Below, piece after piece: positions 17,687-26,861 of a stretch of DNA of 64,000 bases. The DNA comes from UBA4660 sp034408895 (GTDB taxonomy: Bacteria > Bacteroidota > Bacteroidia > Flavobacteriales_D > Sanyastnellaceae). The notes beneath the pieces are model-generated. The model was not told where the DNA came from, searched no databases, and was given only the letters and a program-made list of their open reading frames with translations. The stretch spans positions 3,294-67,293 of the forward strand of contig JAWXCI010000043.1 of NCBI GenBank assembly GCA_034408895.1. Reading direction: 5' to 3'. The translations under genes and the position numbers were made by a program. Position 1 is the stretch's first letter. Every line of letters starts with the position of its first letter.

Positions 17687-17724
17687 GCGTGGTGTCTTTC
17701 AAGCAAATCATCGCACTCCAACAC

Positions 17725-20136
17725 CTATCTGCTTACAACAATCTTATGGGTTTCACCAAGGATTGCCACTACATAATTTCCCCCCGCCCATCCTGTAGTT
17801 GAAACCGGATTGTCCATGCCAATTGTTCCTGAAAAAACCTGGCGGCCTCTGGCATCGAATACTGTGATGGGTGTTTCCACATTGCACATATATGTAAGGA
17901 TGTCGGCTGCCCAGTGAAGCAAGCTTGGGCTGTATGTTGATTCTTCCATGCCCACTACTCCGGTATGGACGGCCCATGCATAATCTCCTGGTTGTAAATC
18001 AAAAATGTCAATGCGGCCTGCCCAATTTTCATCACTGCCCTGGGTGTTGATGATGTAATTACTCCACTCCTGCCAGGCAACAGGAAATCCACCATCGAAT
18101 TCACGCTGACGGTAGAGCAATACAATACTGTCTTCCGTCATATTGTTGTCTTCGAGGTATTGAAAAAAGAGTGGATCGAAATCGCTTGTGCCCCCATTGC
18201 CGGTGTAACGGATGGTGGCGTTCACTTCTGTATCGTTTGAAAAATTTCCATCCACGCGCCACCAGCGGTCTGGTGAAATGAAATAATCGGTTGCGGGAAT
18301 GAGGTGAGGGAAATCCGCTTCCGCCAAATGATTTTCTGCACGTATCCAAAGTGAATCAGAAGATCCCATGTTGATGACTTCGCATTCGAATTCTGCATAG
18401 TCAAAATCAAAATCATCGACTTCGGTGAAAGTGTGTTCTTCGCCCAAAACGGCTTGAGAAATTTTTTCATCGCCATTAAGAAATACTGCGAAGGGTTCAA
18501 AACCATCGGGAAGAAAAATGGACTCAGACCAATTCCCTCCACTAAAAACCATGAGGGTGTCTTTGCGCTGGCCATTGCTTCCAAGTGCGGTTACAAGAAG
18601 CGGAACGTTTTCATAAAGGTCGGTTGCATAGTGCTGGTGTTGTTCAATTCCAAGATCCCAAAGCAAACCTGTATCAGTTCCAAAATGAGAGATGCGGAAC
18701 TCGGAGTAGCCCGGCTCAAAAATCCAATTGTCGAAAAATGAATTGAGGTCGGCAGTGGTGTACTGCTGGAGGTAATCGCGAAGGCCTGCGCTGGTGATGT
18801 CGGTGAAGGCACTGTCTTCGAGAAAATTCTGAACACCTTCAAAAAAATCTTCATCACCCATGTAGCCCCGAAGGCAGTGTACCATATCGGCACCTTTATT
18901 ATACACATGGCTTCCGTAAGTGACTTCATGCGGAACGGGGCTTACCGGAAATCGCTCGCCATCCTGCTGGTGGGCATGAAGAATTACATCCTTGTGATTG
19001 TCGCGGATGTATTCGAGATATTCATCATGGCCATAAATATCTTCGGTGAAAAGTGCTTCGCTGTAACGCGCCCAACCTTCGTTGAGCCACATCTCTCCGG
19101 CTTCATGGCACGTCACTAAATCGCCCCACCACATGTGCGAAAGTTCATGCGCCCAAAGCGTTTCCCATGCAAGCGTTCCATCAATTGCAAACAGCGGATA
19201 TGAAATGTTTGTGGCGTGTTCCATTGCACCTCCATTGAACGGCACACAAGTAAACCCAACACGTGGGAAACGATACGGGCCGTAATCTTCTTCAAAGTAT
19301 TCGAGGGCAGGAAGGAGGTTGATCATGCTTGCCTTTGCTTCGGTGGTGTCAATGGCCTTTGCTGTAATCCAAACAGGAATGTCAATACCCAATTCACTTT
19401 CAAAACTTTGTGCGACATGAACATAATCACCCACTGCAACTGATGCGAGGTAGGATGGAATTTCTTCATCCAAGATCCATTTTGTGAGGAGTGAATCCAC
19501 ACCCACGGTGTCAACCGAAATTCTCAATCCATTGCAGTAAGCGGTTTTTTCATCGGACGTGAGCACATTGAATTCATATGCACTGCGCTCCACGAAATTG
19601 TCGAAACATGGAAACCATACGCGGCCGTAGTTGTGCGGGTCGGCATCGAATCCCACTCCCAGGTTATAGGCATAACCTGACGAGAAATAAAATCCGCCCC
19701 ATGAGGTGTCGTTTACCGGTGAACCGTGGTAGAAAACACGGACAGTGTATTCATCGTTTTCATTCAAGACCATAGGAAGATTCACGTGCAATAACTCTCC
19801 GATATGTGCGAATGTGAGTTGCTCGTCCGCAGCGGTGAGCACTGAGTCAACATTGAGTGCAAGCAGATCAAGATTGATCCAATCAATGTTGTCCATCTTC
19901 GAACGAAAATCAATGATGCACTCCCCAGAAATTTGCTGCGAGGACATCATGGTCATATCAAGATTGATGGTGTACTTGAGAATGTCCAACGTGTCGCTGC
20001 GTAGGTTGCCTTCATCTTCCATCATGCGTCCACCCAATTTCGGGATGTGTTTTTTCTTCTGGCAGTGTGAATGATTTTGAGAAATGATTTCACCTGAAAA
20101 AAAACAGGCGAACAGAAGTGCAATGATGATTTTCAT
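17725..20136 (-). CDS. Secreted M1-family zinc aminopeptidase with T9SS type A tail
   Basis: 803-residue secreted enzyme cleaving amino-terminal residues from peptides outside the cell. Residues 1-20 are a signal peptide. The M1 exopeptidase motif GGAMEH is at 302-307 and the zinc site HELSH at 330-334 with the third ligand Glu353 in NEGWARYSE. After the catalytic domain come beta-rich segments, and the last ~75 residues (VETPITVFDARGRQVFSG, ending HKIVVSR) are a type A T9SS sorting domain. It ends 38 bases before miaB in the same direction, so some read-through is possible. All catalytic residues are present. Confidence 0.92.
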   Translation of the reverse strand: MKIIIALLFACFFSGEIISQNHSHCQKKKHIPKLGGRMMEDEGNLRSDTLDILKYTINLDMTMMSSQQISGECIIDFRSKMDNIDWINLDLLALNVDSVLTAADEQLTFAHIGELLHVNLPMVLNENDEYTVRVFYHGSPVNDTSWGGFYFSSGYAYNLGVGFDADPHNYGRVWFPCFDNFVERSAYEFNVLTSDEKTAYCNGLRISVDTVGVDSLLTKWILDEEIPSYLASVAVGDYVHVAQSFESELGIDIPVWITAKAIDTTEAKASMINLLPALEYFEEDYGPYRFPRVGFTCVPFNGGAMEHATNISYPLFAIDGTLAWETLWAHELSHMWWGDLVTCHEAGEMWLNEGWARYSEALFTEDIYGHDEYLEYIRDNHKDVILHAHQQDGERFPVSPVPHEVTYGSHVYNKGADMVHCLRGYMGDEDFFEGVQNFLEDSAFTDITSAGLRDYLQQYTTADLNSFFDNWIFEPGYSEFRISHFGTDTGLLWDLGIEQHQHYATDLYENVPLLVTALGSNGQRKDTLMVFSGGNWSESIFLPDGFEPFAVFLNGDEKISQAVLGEEHTFTEVDDFDFDYAEFECEVINMGSSDSLWIRAENHLAEADFPHLIPATDYFISPDRWWRVDGNFSNDTEVNATIRYTGNGGTSDFDPLFFQYLEDNNMTEDSIVLLYRQREFDGGFPVAWQEWSNYIINTQGSDENWAGRIDIFDLQPGDYAWAVHTGVVGMEESTYSPSLLHWAADILTYMCNVETPITVFDARGRQVFSGTIGMDNPVSTTGWAGGNYVVAILGETHKIVVSR

Positions 20137-20210
20137 CCCTCAAAGAAATGGAAAAGGGATATTGGATCGTGGAAAGTTTCCTGCGCACTACAATTCTCTG
20201 ATCTCTTCGC

Positions 20211-20241
20211 GATACCCGCCTGCTGGCCGGGCGGGGTTATC
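20211..20241. repeat. GC-rich palindrome in the M1 peptidase / TPR protein gap
   Basis: GATACCCGCC (20211-20220) faces GGGCGGGGTTATC (20229-20241) across a loop TGCTGGCC, a stable hairpin much richer in GC than its surroundings. It lies between two divergent genes, so it is more likely a REP-type element than a terminator. A related GGGTATCGAGATTCC word follows at about 20268-20282. Confidence 0.55.
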
Positions 20242-20342
20242 TGCACCATATTTATTATCCGAAGTAGGGTATCGAGATTCCAATAGGTAAACTGCCGGTT
20301 GGAATCCTAAAAGACAAAAATCCCGTAATATTTGTAACCATT

Positions 20343-21863
20343 ATGAGAGCAAGCCAGGAACTTTTTGAACTGATAAAGTCGCTTACCAAAAGCGAAAAGC
20401 GTTTCTTTAAACTGCACAGTGCATTGCAAAGCGGAGAGAAGAATTACATCCGTCTGTTTGATTTGATGGACAAGATGCCGGAGTATAGCGAGGACGAAGT
20501 GAAGAAAACCTTTAAAGGAGAAAAATTCATACGGCATCTTCCTTCCGAAAAAAATCATTTGTACAAACTTGTACTCAAAGCCCTTCGCGCATTTCATGGG
20601 GAGAATAGTGTGTCCAGCATCCTGAATCAGGAAATCAAGAACGTTGAAATACTTTACAACAAGGCACTCTTTGCTGAGTGCACTAAATTCCTGATGCGGG
20701 CTAAAAAGCTGGCTATACAGTATGAAAAATTTTATTATCTGTTTGAACTTATCAACTGGGAGAAAACGCTTTTAGAAGAAGCTTTTGAGCAGGGGCAATT
20801 CACCAAAGACCTGGATGCGCTTATAAAAGAAGAACAGGATGTGATTGAACGGTTACGCAATCTTGCAGCTTACCATGTGCTCTATGCCAAAATCAATTAC
20901 GTTTTTCGCAGTGGTGGTTACGCTCGCACTGATGAGAACCACGCCATAGTAAATGAGATTGTGAATCATCCTTTGATAAAAGGAAAAAACACAGCACTGT
21001 CGAAACGCGCTGCAACCATTTGTTTTTACACGCAGGGATTTTGCAGCATGGCGGGTGGCGATTATACCAACGCCATTGAAAAATTTTTGAGGGTGAAACG
21101 AATCCTTGACGAACTTCCTCTTCTTCGTGGCGATTTAGCTAAGCGTTATGTGCGGGCATTGGGTAACATAGCAATGTGCCATGTGGATATCGGAAACATT
21201 CAGGAAGCCCGCAAAACCATTGCAGAGCTAAAATCTTTTGACGACAAGGCGGGTTTCGAATCGAATGATGTGCAGATGAGCATTTTTAAACTCTCGGCCA
21301 TTGCGGAGTTGCAGATATGCCACAAAACCGGTGACTTCGACAAAGGCATTCGCGATGTGGATGCCATGTTGCAGCACCTAGGCCAATACGAGGGAATGCT
21401 GCACAAAGAACAGGAACTGGTGTTCTATTACCAGGCCGCATACATCTACTTCGGGGCGGGGCAATACAGCAAGGCACTGCACTGGATCAACAAATTGCTG
21501 AATGATAACGAGAACACTTTGCGCCAGGATATTTACAGTTATGCACGGCTGATAAACCTTGCCATCCATTACGAACTGGAGCATTATGATTTGCTGGAGT
21601 ACACTCTCAAGAGCACACTGCGCTACCTCACCAAACGCGACAGGGCTTATGAAATGGAACGTACCATTATGGAATACTTCAAAAAACTTATCCGCACGGT
21701 GCCCATGAGTGCGCGTAAGGATGTGTTCCGCGATTTCCGTAAGGCCATGGCCAAATACGAAAGTGCACCGGAGGCAGTGCTGTTGAAATTTTTCGACTTC
21801 ACGAAATGGATTGACTCAAAAGTGGAAGGGGTGACGCTGGCGGAAATAATCAGGAGAAAATAA
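20343..21863 (+). CDS. Cytoplasmic TPR-like helical-repeat protein, unknown function
   Basis: 506 residues with no signal peptide or membrane helix. The start MRASQELFELIKSLTKSEKR and KRFFKLHSALQSGEKNY recur in a protein family that I know only from Bacteroidota, without assigned function. From about residue 90 to 470 it is all-helical with paired-helix spacing typical of TPR/SEL1-like solenoids (for example YFGAGQYSKALHWINKLLND, a good TPR). The carboxyl end is basic (LAEIIRRK). The gene stands alone, divergent from the M1 peptidase. A scaffold role is inference from the fold. Confidence 0.8.
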   Translation: MRASQELFELIKSLTKSEKRFFKLHSALQSGEKNYIRLFDLMDKMPEYSEDEVKKTFKGEKFIRHLPSEKNHLYKLVLKALRAFHGENSVSSILNQEIKNVEILYNKALFAECTKFLMRAKKLAIQYEKFYYLFELINWEKTLLEEAFEQGQFTKDLDALIKEEQDVIERLRNLAAYHVLYAKINYVFRSGGYARTDENHAIVNEIVNHPLIKGKNTALSKRAATICFYTQGFCSMAGGDYTNAIEKFLRVKRILDELPLLRGDLAKRYVRALGNIAMCHVDIGNIQEARKTIAELKSFDDKAGFESNDVQMSIFKLSAIAELQICHKTGDFDKGIRDVDAMLQHLGQYEGMLHKEQELVFYYQAAYIYFGAGQYSKALHWINKLLNDNENTLRQDIYSYARLINLAIHYELEHYDLLEYTLKSTLRYLTKRDRAYEMERTIMEYFKKLIRTVPMSARKDVFRDFRKAMAKYESAPEAVLLKFFDFTKWIDSKVEGVTLAEIIRRK

Positions 21864-21895
21864 ACCTAATTGGTTTCCGAAAACCTAGGGGTTTT
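21862..21895 (+). terminator. Two small stems after the TPR-like gene
   Basis: AAACC-TAATT-GGTTT overlaps the stop codon and is followed by AAAACC-TA-GGGGTTTT. Both are AACC/GGTT stems like the one at the pepA stop. They may act as a weak terminator. Confidence 0.35.
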
Positions 21896-22235
21896 GACCT
21901 GATACGTTCACGGAATGGTTTCCAATAATTAAAACACATGTTTTTGTGCAGGCAGTGTTGATTTCAATCGCCTGAACACTCGTTTCAATCAGCATAGCAC
22001 TGGCGGCTGTTTTGCCAACACACGTGTCAATTATTATTACATAGGGTTCTGTTGCTCTAGCACCGTTCTCTGTTGGAACAACACCGGGATTGGTGGGGTA
22101 GATGTGGGTTTGAGAAGTGAGAACCGGATTCGAGATCGTAAGAGAGTGTAAACCAAACTGTGCAGAGTGAAAATTTTCAAGCGTGGTGGAACGGCAATAT
22201 TTCCCGAAGTACGCTGGCAGAAAAGTTGTCTCATA
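21885..22235 (-). pseudogene. Relic of a secreted-protein gene, start missing
   Basis: An open frame of 116 codons runs from just after a TGA (22238-22236) to TAG (21887-21885) but has no plausible start. Its translation (for example THIYPTNPGVVPTENGARAT, then PYVIIIDTCVGKTAAS) has balanced composition and beta-like stretches with cysteines, unlike random sequence. It lies just downstream, on the same strand, of two other frameshifted secreted-protein genes. I read it as the tail of a lost extracellular gene; family unknown. Confidence 0.35.
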
Positions 22236-22249
22236 TCATGGGAATTAAA

Positions 22250-23876
22250 TTAATTCACAGCAAACCTTTGCCGAATTACTTTATTTTCATTGAATACTTC
22301 TGCGAAGTATAAGCCGGATGCTAAACTATTTATTGCTACTGAAAAAGACTTAGATTGAAGAACAAATGTGGCTGCCAGTTTTCCGGAGTAATCAAAAATA
22401 TTTAAGGTGAATGGCGTGTGAATCTTTTCCGTATTGATCCATCCTGTAAGATAATCATAAGTGGGGTTCATCAATATCATCCCATCGGCTGTTTCGGAGA
22501 ATTCTTCTACCGCTATCGGGTAACTCATTCTAGCAAGATAGGCATCGGAACTTCCAGCGTTGAACATGGTTGTTGCAAGTGTTTGCGTTCCACCGAAGCT
22601 GCCTCCGACATATAAACTACCATCCGCTGCTGTATCCATATCAGCAATGATAAGGCCTCCCTCACCTGAATTATCATAAGTGAAAACACTATTGCATACA
22701 CCGGAACTATTGATCTGAAATAACAACATGGCGTCCAAGTCCTCTTCGCTGTACAGGCAAGGTGAATCAACATATCCGAACCGATTGAATGAAAGATAGA
22801 AGGAATCCCCTGCCGGCTCAATAACAAAGTTTCCATTGTGTGTTCCTTCAAAATTATCTACCAGCGATAAGTTTCCATCCAGGTCAAATTTCAATAAGAC
22901 AAAGGAGTAGTCACTAGAATTTTCATAATCAGGAACTTCAAAATCTTCCGCGTAAAGCGAAGAAGTCGAATCTCTCTCAACAAGCCACAAGCCACTTTGA
23001 TCATTTACTGCCAGTTGGTATGAAGACATATACTCATCAACCCAAACTTTCTTTGCCCACTCAATATTTCCATTAAGATCCATTTGAGCAATCAAACTAC
23101 CATTGAAATTTTCCTCGTTAGGCGGTAGTGGCGTTCCTACCACCAACTCGATTCCATCAAGGTTCACTGATTCATTGAACTCCGCTGTAAAAATTAATTT
23201 GTCATTTACAAACCGGATTTGGCCTGAACTGAAATCGCCTGGGTAGCCCTTGACCCAATCACAATTGCCATCGGGTAAAAATTTAGCGACTACAAGATCG
23301 GTTGCACTTAATGGATTATAAGTTGTTTCGCAGAATTCTGTTGCGTTCATTGCCGTTCCGACTACATAAATATTGTTCAAATCATCTATTGTAAAATCTG
23401 AAAAATTTGTGTTCAAAAACCCTCCAAATATAGTCATCTGCTCACATTCCCCGTCACTGTTAAAATAAAAAGACGGGCAGGAGTAATGCCTGTTCCTGTG
23501 GTATTGCTACAAGGGTTGTATGGCATACCAAATATTATTATTTTGTTGTCATTGGTAACATCCATTTTCCCAATTGCCTCCCACGGATATCCCTCAAAAT
23601 TATCTGTACCGAAGTGCTTCGCCCAAATCAATTCACCATCACTATTGTAACGGATTAGGAACACTTCGTTGTATCCGTTGGTGGGAAGAATCACATCTCC
23701 CAGATCCACATTATGAGAGTATGTTCCGCCTATTACTATGTCTCCATGTAGGGCAACAGCAAGACTTGCTGTAAAATCAAGGTCGTTACCGCCAATAACG
23801 TTGTTCCAAACCCAGGATTGCGCTTGACCCTTTACAAATGTTGAATAAGAATGAAGAAAAGAAGTAATCTAATCAT
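22250..23876 (-). pseudogene. Frameshifted SBBP-like T9SS type A protein
   Basis: ATG 23876 gives a signal peptide MIRLLLFFILIQHL that hits TAA after 14 codons. The +1 frame continues VKGQAQSWVWNN and IGGTYSHNVDLGD to about 23460, where the frame changes again within a T-rich run (CTTTTTATTTT), after which NSDGECEQMTIFGG and the rest to 22250 follow. Joined, the three parts give a protein of roughly 540 residues with SBBP-like repeats (for example YNSDGELIWAKHFG) and a type A T9SS tail (FDYSGKLAATFVL...QRFAVN). The start overlaps the glycosidase stop by eight bases (ATGATTAG), so the two were a translationally coupled pair. Two frameshifts could be real decay or homopolymer errors. Confidence 0.8.
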
Positions 23877-25752
23877 GATCAATAGTATTTACGGTTGAAC
23901 AATCCGGGAATGTATCACCCAAATGAATGGTAACATCGGAGCCACACATGGCATGAAATCCCTCACCCAGAATAACTTCCAGCTGTGCAGTAAATATTGC
24001 TTCTCCACCGTAGGTGTTGTTGCCATCCACTATTGTATTGGTTACATTGAGCATTGACCAACCGTCAAAATATTCAACTTCAGTCGTACCCACATTTTCC
24101 GAATCAACTACTCCGGAATAATTGTAGTCAAGGCAATCAAGGGAATAAGTGATACCTGAGTCAATAGTATTACCTAGCCATGTAGCAAGTTCGACAACAC
24201 TACAGCCAACGTAATAAATATTCAGGGATTGTATTTTGCCGATGTTGTCTTCAATTGTGCTACCAATTTCAAATTGACCATTTACATCTGTAAAGTCATA
24301 AACAAATTGTTGGAGTGAAAAACCGTTGATGACTGCGAAATAACTTGCTTCAACCCAGGCACCTACGATAGGATTGTTGTTTTGGCCTATCACTGTACCA
24401 GTAATGATATGGTAATTTAATCCTGCGAATGGTTCTTCATAACCTATAGTCGGACAACCACCGCCAACTTGGCCTGCGTCAAAAGTTTGAAATTCCTGAA
24501 CCACCGGTTTTTCGATACCTAAATCAGTTGGATTGCCGTAATTCAACAAACCATAAAAATTTCCCCTGTATTCATCACACCATTCATCATCAAGCTCAGG
24601 CCCGCCTAGCCCAAGGTCAATACCGTCCTTAAAAATGTTTTGGTAAAACCACCAACTATAACCTTTTCCTCCGCATTGAAAAGTAGATTGCAACGTGCCT
24701 TCTGCAAACTGTCGTTGATCTTCTTCTGTCCCGTTTTGATAAGGGATATCATTCCATGGACTCACCACATCATCTTCGGCAGTAAATCCCGTCTCTCCAA
24801 TAATCCACGCATACGGAATGTTTTCTCCGTGCCATTTCATTCGCCCTGCATAGCGCGCAATTTCATCTTCAAGATTGTAATTGACACCATTCGGCCTGCC
24901 GGGATAATCATGTACACTCAAAAAGTCAACATGCAAAACACCCGGATCCCAATCTCGCAGATCCTCATTCAGACCGCAACTTCCAATGGTTACCAGCATA
25001 TCAGGAGCACTGGCTTTAATGGTATTATACCACAATTCAGTGGATTCACAAGCGAATTGTTTATGCGGAAAATCGTTAAGGTTTATTTGCCAGCACGGTT
25101 CATTAAATAAGTCAATTGCAAGCACACCATCTTCATTCTGAAAATAAGACGCAAGTTCGCCCAGAAATTCAGAATAGATATATTGCCAGTCGTTCCAGTA
25201 TGTCTGCGGAGGGGCATAGTCCGACATCATCATTATGACTTTCAGGCCGTGTGATTTAGCCAATTGTACAATCTGGTCAAGCTGGTTAAAGTAATTTATC
25301 AAATCAGCATTTCCTGCTAAAGGAGGTACGAATAGATAGCTACTACCATTTGCATACTGCGAACTATAATTCTGATATACATAAATAAAAAAATCATCAC
25401 TGGCTTCTCTGTATATTGGCTTCACGCCAGCCAACCGGATGGCGTTAAATCCCATTGAAGACACCTTCTCCAGTTCGTCATCAATATCGGCTAAACATCC
25501 TGATTCACTTGTGCAGTCAATGTTTTCCGTTGGCCCGCCTTCACGATAGGGAATAGTAAAATAGTCATCATTACCTCCCGGTGGGTCGAGAAAATTTACT
25601 CTGAAATTGCAGACGATAGGATAAAACGGCTCTCCATTATTGATGAATCCTTTTACATGAATGCTAACAAATTCCTGTGCATTAGACTTTACGGCCAATG
25701 CTACCAAGAGGAAAATTTTGATTGTGAAGAAAAGAAATCTGTTTAGATTCAT
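23869..25752 (-). CDS. Secreted GH5-like glycoside hydrolase
   Basis: 627 residues with signal peptide to about residue 25 (LALAVKSNAQ). The TIM-barrel part has the acid/base DLFNEP with Glu218 and the nucleophile IIGETGF with Glu320, both at the right spacing for clan GH-A, family 5-like cellulases or mannanases. GFNAIRLAGV near 101-110 and HDYPG at 281-285 also fit. Residues ~448-540 form a carboxypeptidase-regulatory-like beta sandwich (ITGTVIGQNNNPIVGAWVEA). The end has a GFHAMCGSDVTIHL motif often seen near the carboxyl end of Bacteroidota secreted proteins, without a clear T9SS tail. Substrate cannot be told. It is the only intact gene in the block 21.9-26.8 kb. Confidence 0.85.
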   Translation of the reverse strand: MNLNRFLFFTIKIFLLVALAVKSNAQEFVSIHVKGFINNGEPFYPIVCNFRVNFLDPPGGNDDYFTIPYREGGPTENIDCTSESGCLADIDDELEKVSSMGFNAIRLAGVKPIYREASDDFFIYVYQNYSSQYANGSSYLFVPPLAGNADLINYFNQLDQIVQLAKSHGLKVIMMMSDYAPPQTYWNDWQYIYSEFLGELASYFQNEDGVLAIDLFNEPCWQINLNDFPHKQFACESTELWYNTIKASAPDMLVTIGSCGLNEDLRDWDPGVLHVDFLSVHDYPGRPNGVNYNLEDEIARYAGRMKWHGENIPYAWIIGETGFTAEDDVVSPWNDIPYQNGTEEDQRQFAEGTLQSTFQCGGKGYSWWFYQNIFKDGIDLGLGGPELDDEWCDEYRGNFYGLLNYGNPTDLGIEKPVVQEFQTFDAGQVGGGCPTIGYEEPFAGLNYHIITGTVIGQNNNPIVGAWVEASYFAVINGFSLQQFVYDFTDVNGQFEIGSTIEDNIGKIQSLNIYYVGCSVVELATWLGNTIDSGITYSLDCLDYNYSGVVDSENVGTTEVEYFDGWSMLNVTNTIVDGNNTYGGEAIFTAQLEVILGEGFHAMCGSDVTIHLGDTFPDCSTVNTIDHD

Positions 25753-25769
25753 TATTTCAATTTTTCAAC

Positions 25770-26810
25770 TTAGTTACTCGATTTATCGGTACAAATAAAT
25801 TTGGCTAGTTTCTCTTCCAATGCAGCAATGTGCTTCTCCAGTTCTACTGCTCTTTTCTCTGTGGATATGATTCTTTTCTCTTGTTCAATGATGTAGAGCG
25901 TAGTTTCTTCCGCACGTTTCAATAGCCTTGCACTCATTCCTGCAAGATCAAATCCATTCGCCTCAACTTCGATCTCCGAAGGCATTTCAGGAAGCCGCTT
26001 GTATTCCTGAATAAATTCTGCCAGTTTTGCCAACGGCATCAGCCTATAGTCCTCGGAGAATACATAGTCGCACCAACCTGGATTGTTTACACGCACTTCA
26101 CATGCCCGCACTTTGCCTGCAACGTCCAGCAAATATGCCGCATCCGGAACGGCAGTCCCTATTCCTATTCTACCGTCAGCCTTAATCACCATGAGGATAT
26201 CCGGACTATTGTAAACTTCGAATGCGTTGACGTCCGCATCAGATTCCGTTTGCACACGCAAACCATACCCTGTTGATGTAGTTTTCTTGATTAGCATCCC
26301 GCTGCTGGCACCAGCAAACAGATTCAGTTTGGTTGATGATCCACCACTTGCACCAAACATATCAATCCATCCTTCGTTACGCAGGCTCATCTGCGCTGCC
26401 CCGTTAATCAGGTACATACATATATTGTTATCATTGCTTGTGAAGTAAAGGAATTACCCAGCACACCGATGTGCAGACCATCGGCTGCTCCAGTTCCTGA
26501 TTCGACATTGGTGAATTGAAGGAAACTTTCAGTACCAGATGGAACAATGTCGCCATGGTGCGTTGCCGTGGCGTTTGCTGTGCCATGTATGTGCATGTTG
26601 TAATTAGAATGTTAAGCCTAACCCCACTGCGCCATTGTTGGCTTTCACAATCATGCGCTGCTGGCCGCCCGCATAAATATTAAGGTTGTAGGAATTGAGT
26701 TTCCAAGTTTGCAGGTTGATGATGCATCAGCGTTGCCGCTTAAACTCCATTGGCCTTCACAGATAGGAGAGTATGCCAGTATATTCAGTGTTGCAATTAA
26801 TTTGTTTCAT
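25770..26810 (-). pseudogene. Multiply frameshifted structural/tail-fibre-like secreted protein
   Basis: From ATG 26810 (MKQ...) the frame must shift several times to stay in coding register: LIATLNILAYSPICEGQWSL, then a shift before YNLNIYAGGQQRMIVKANNG, a shift before NMHIHGTANATATHHGDIV, and another near 26425 before NDNNICMYLINGAAQMSL, after which 25770-26417 is open. The joined protein is the common Bacteroidota type with VGIGT-like repeats, then DVAGKVRACEVRVNNPGWCD, YVFSEDYRLMPLAKLAEFI, LPEMPSEIEV and a carboxyl coiled coil. I count at least four indels, so it is dead unless the assembly is poor here. It lies 17 bases upstream of the glycosidase gene. Confidence 0.85.
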
Positions 26811-26861
26811 ATGTTGAAACTGGATGTTATCAGACTTGGTTAAAGACGCGAATTTTACCCG

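Noticed and set aside
21885..26810. General assembly error as the cause of all frameshifts
   Set aside because: More than 40 kb of flanking conserved genes are free of shifts and the glycosidase inside the block is intact; still, local read quality could not be checked.
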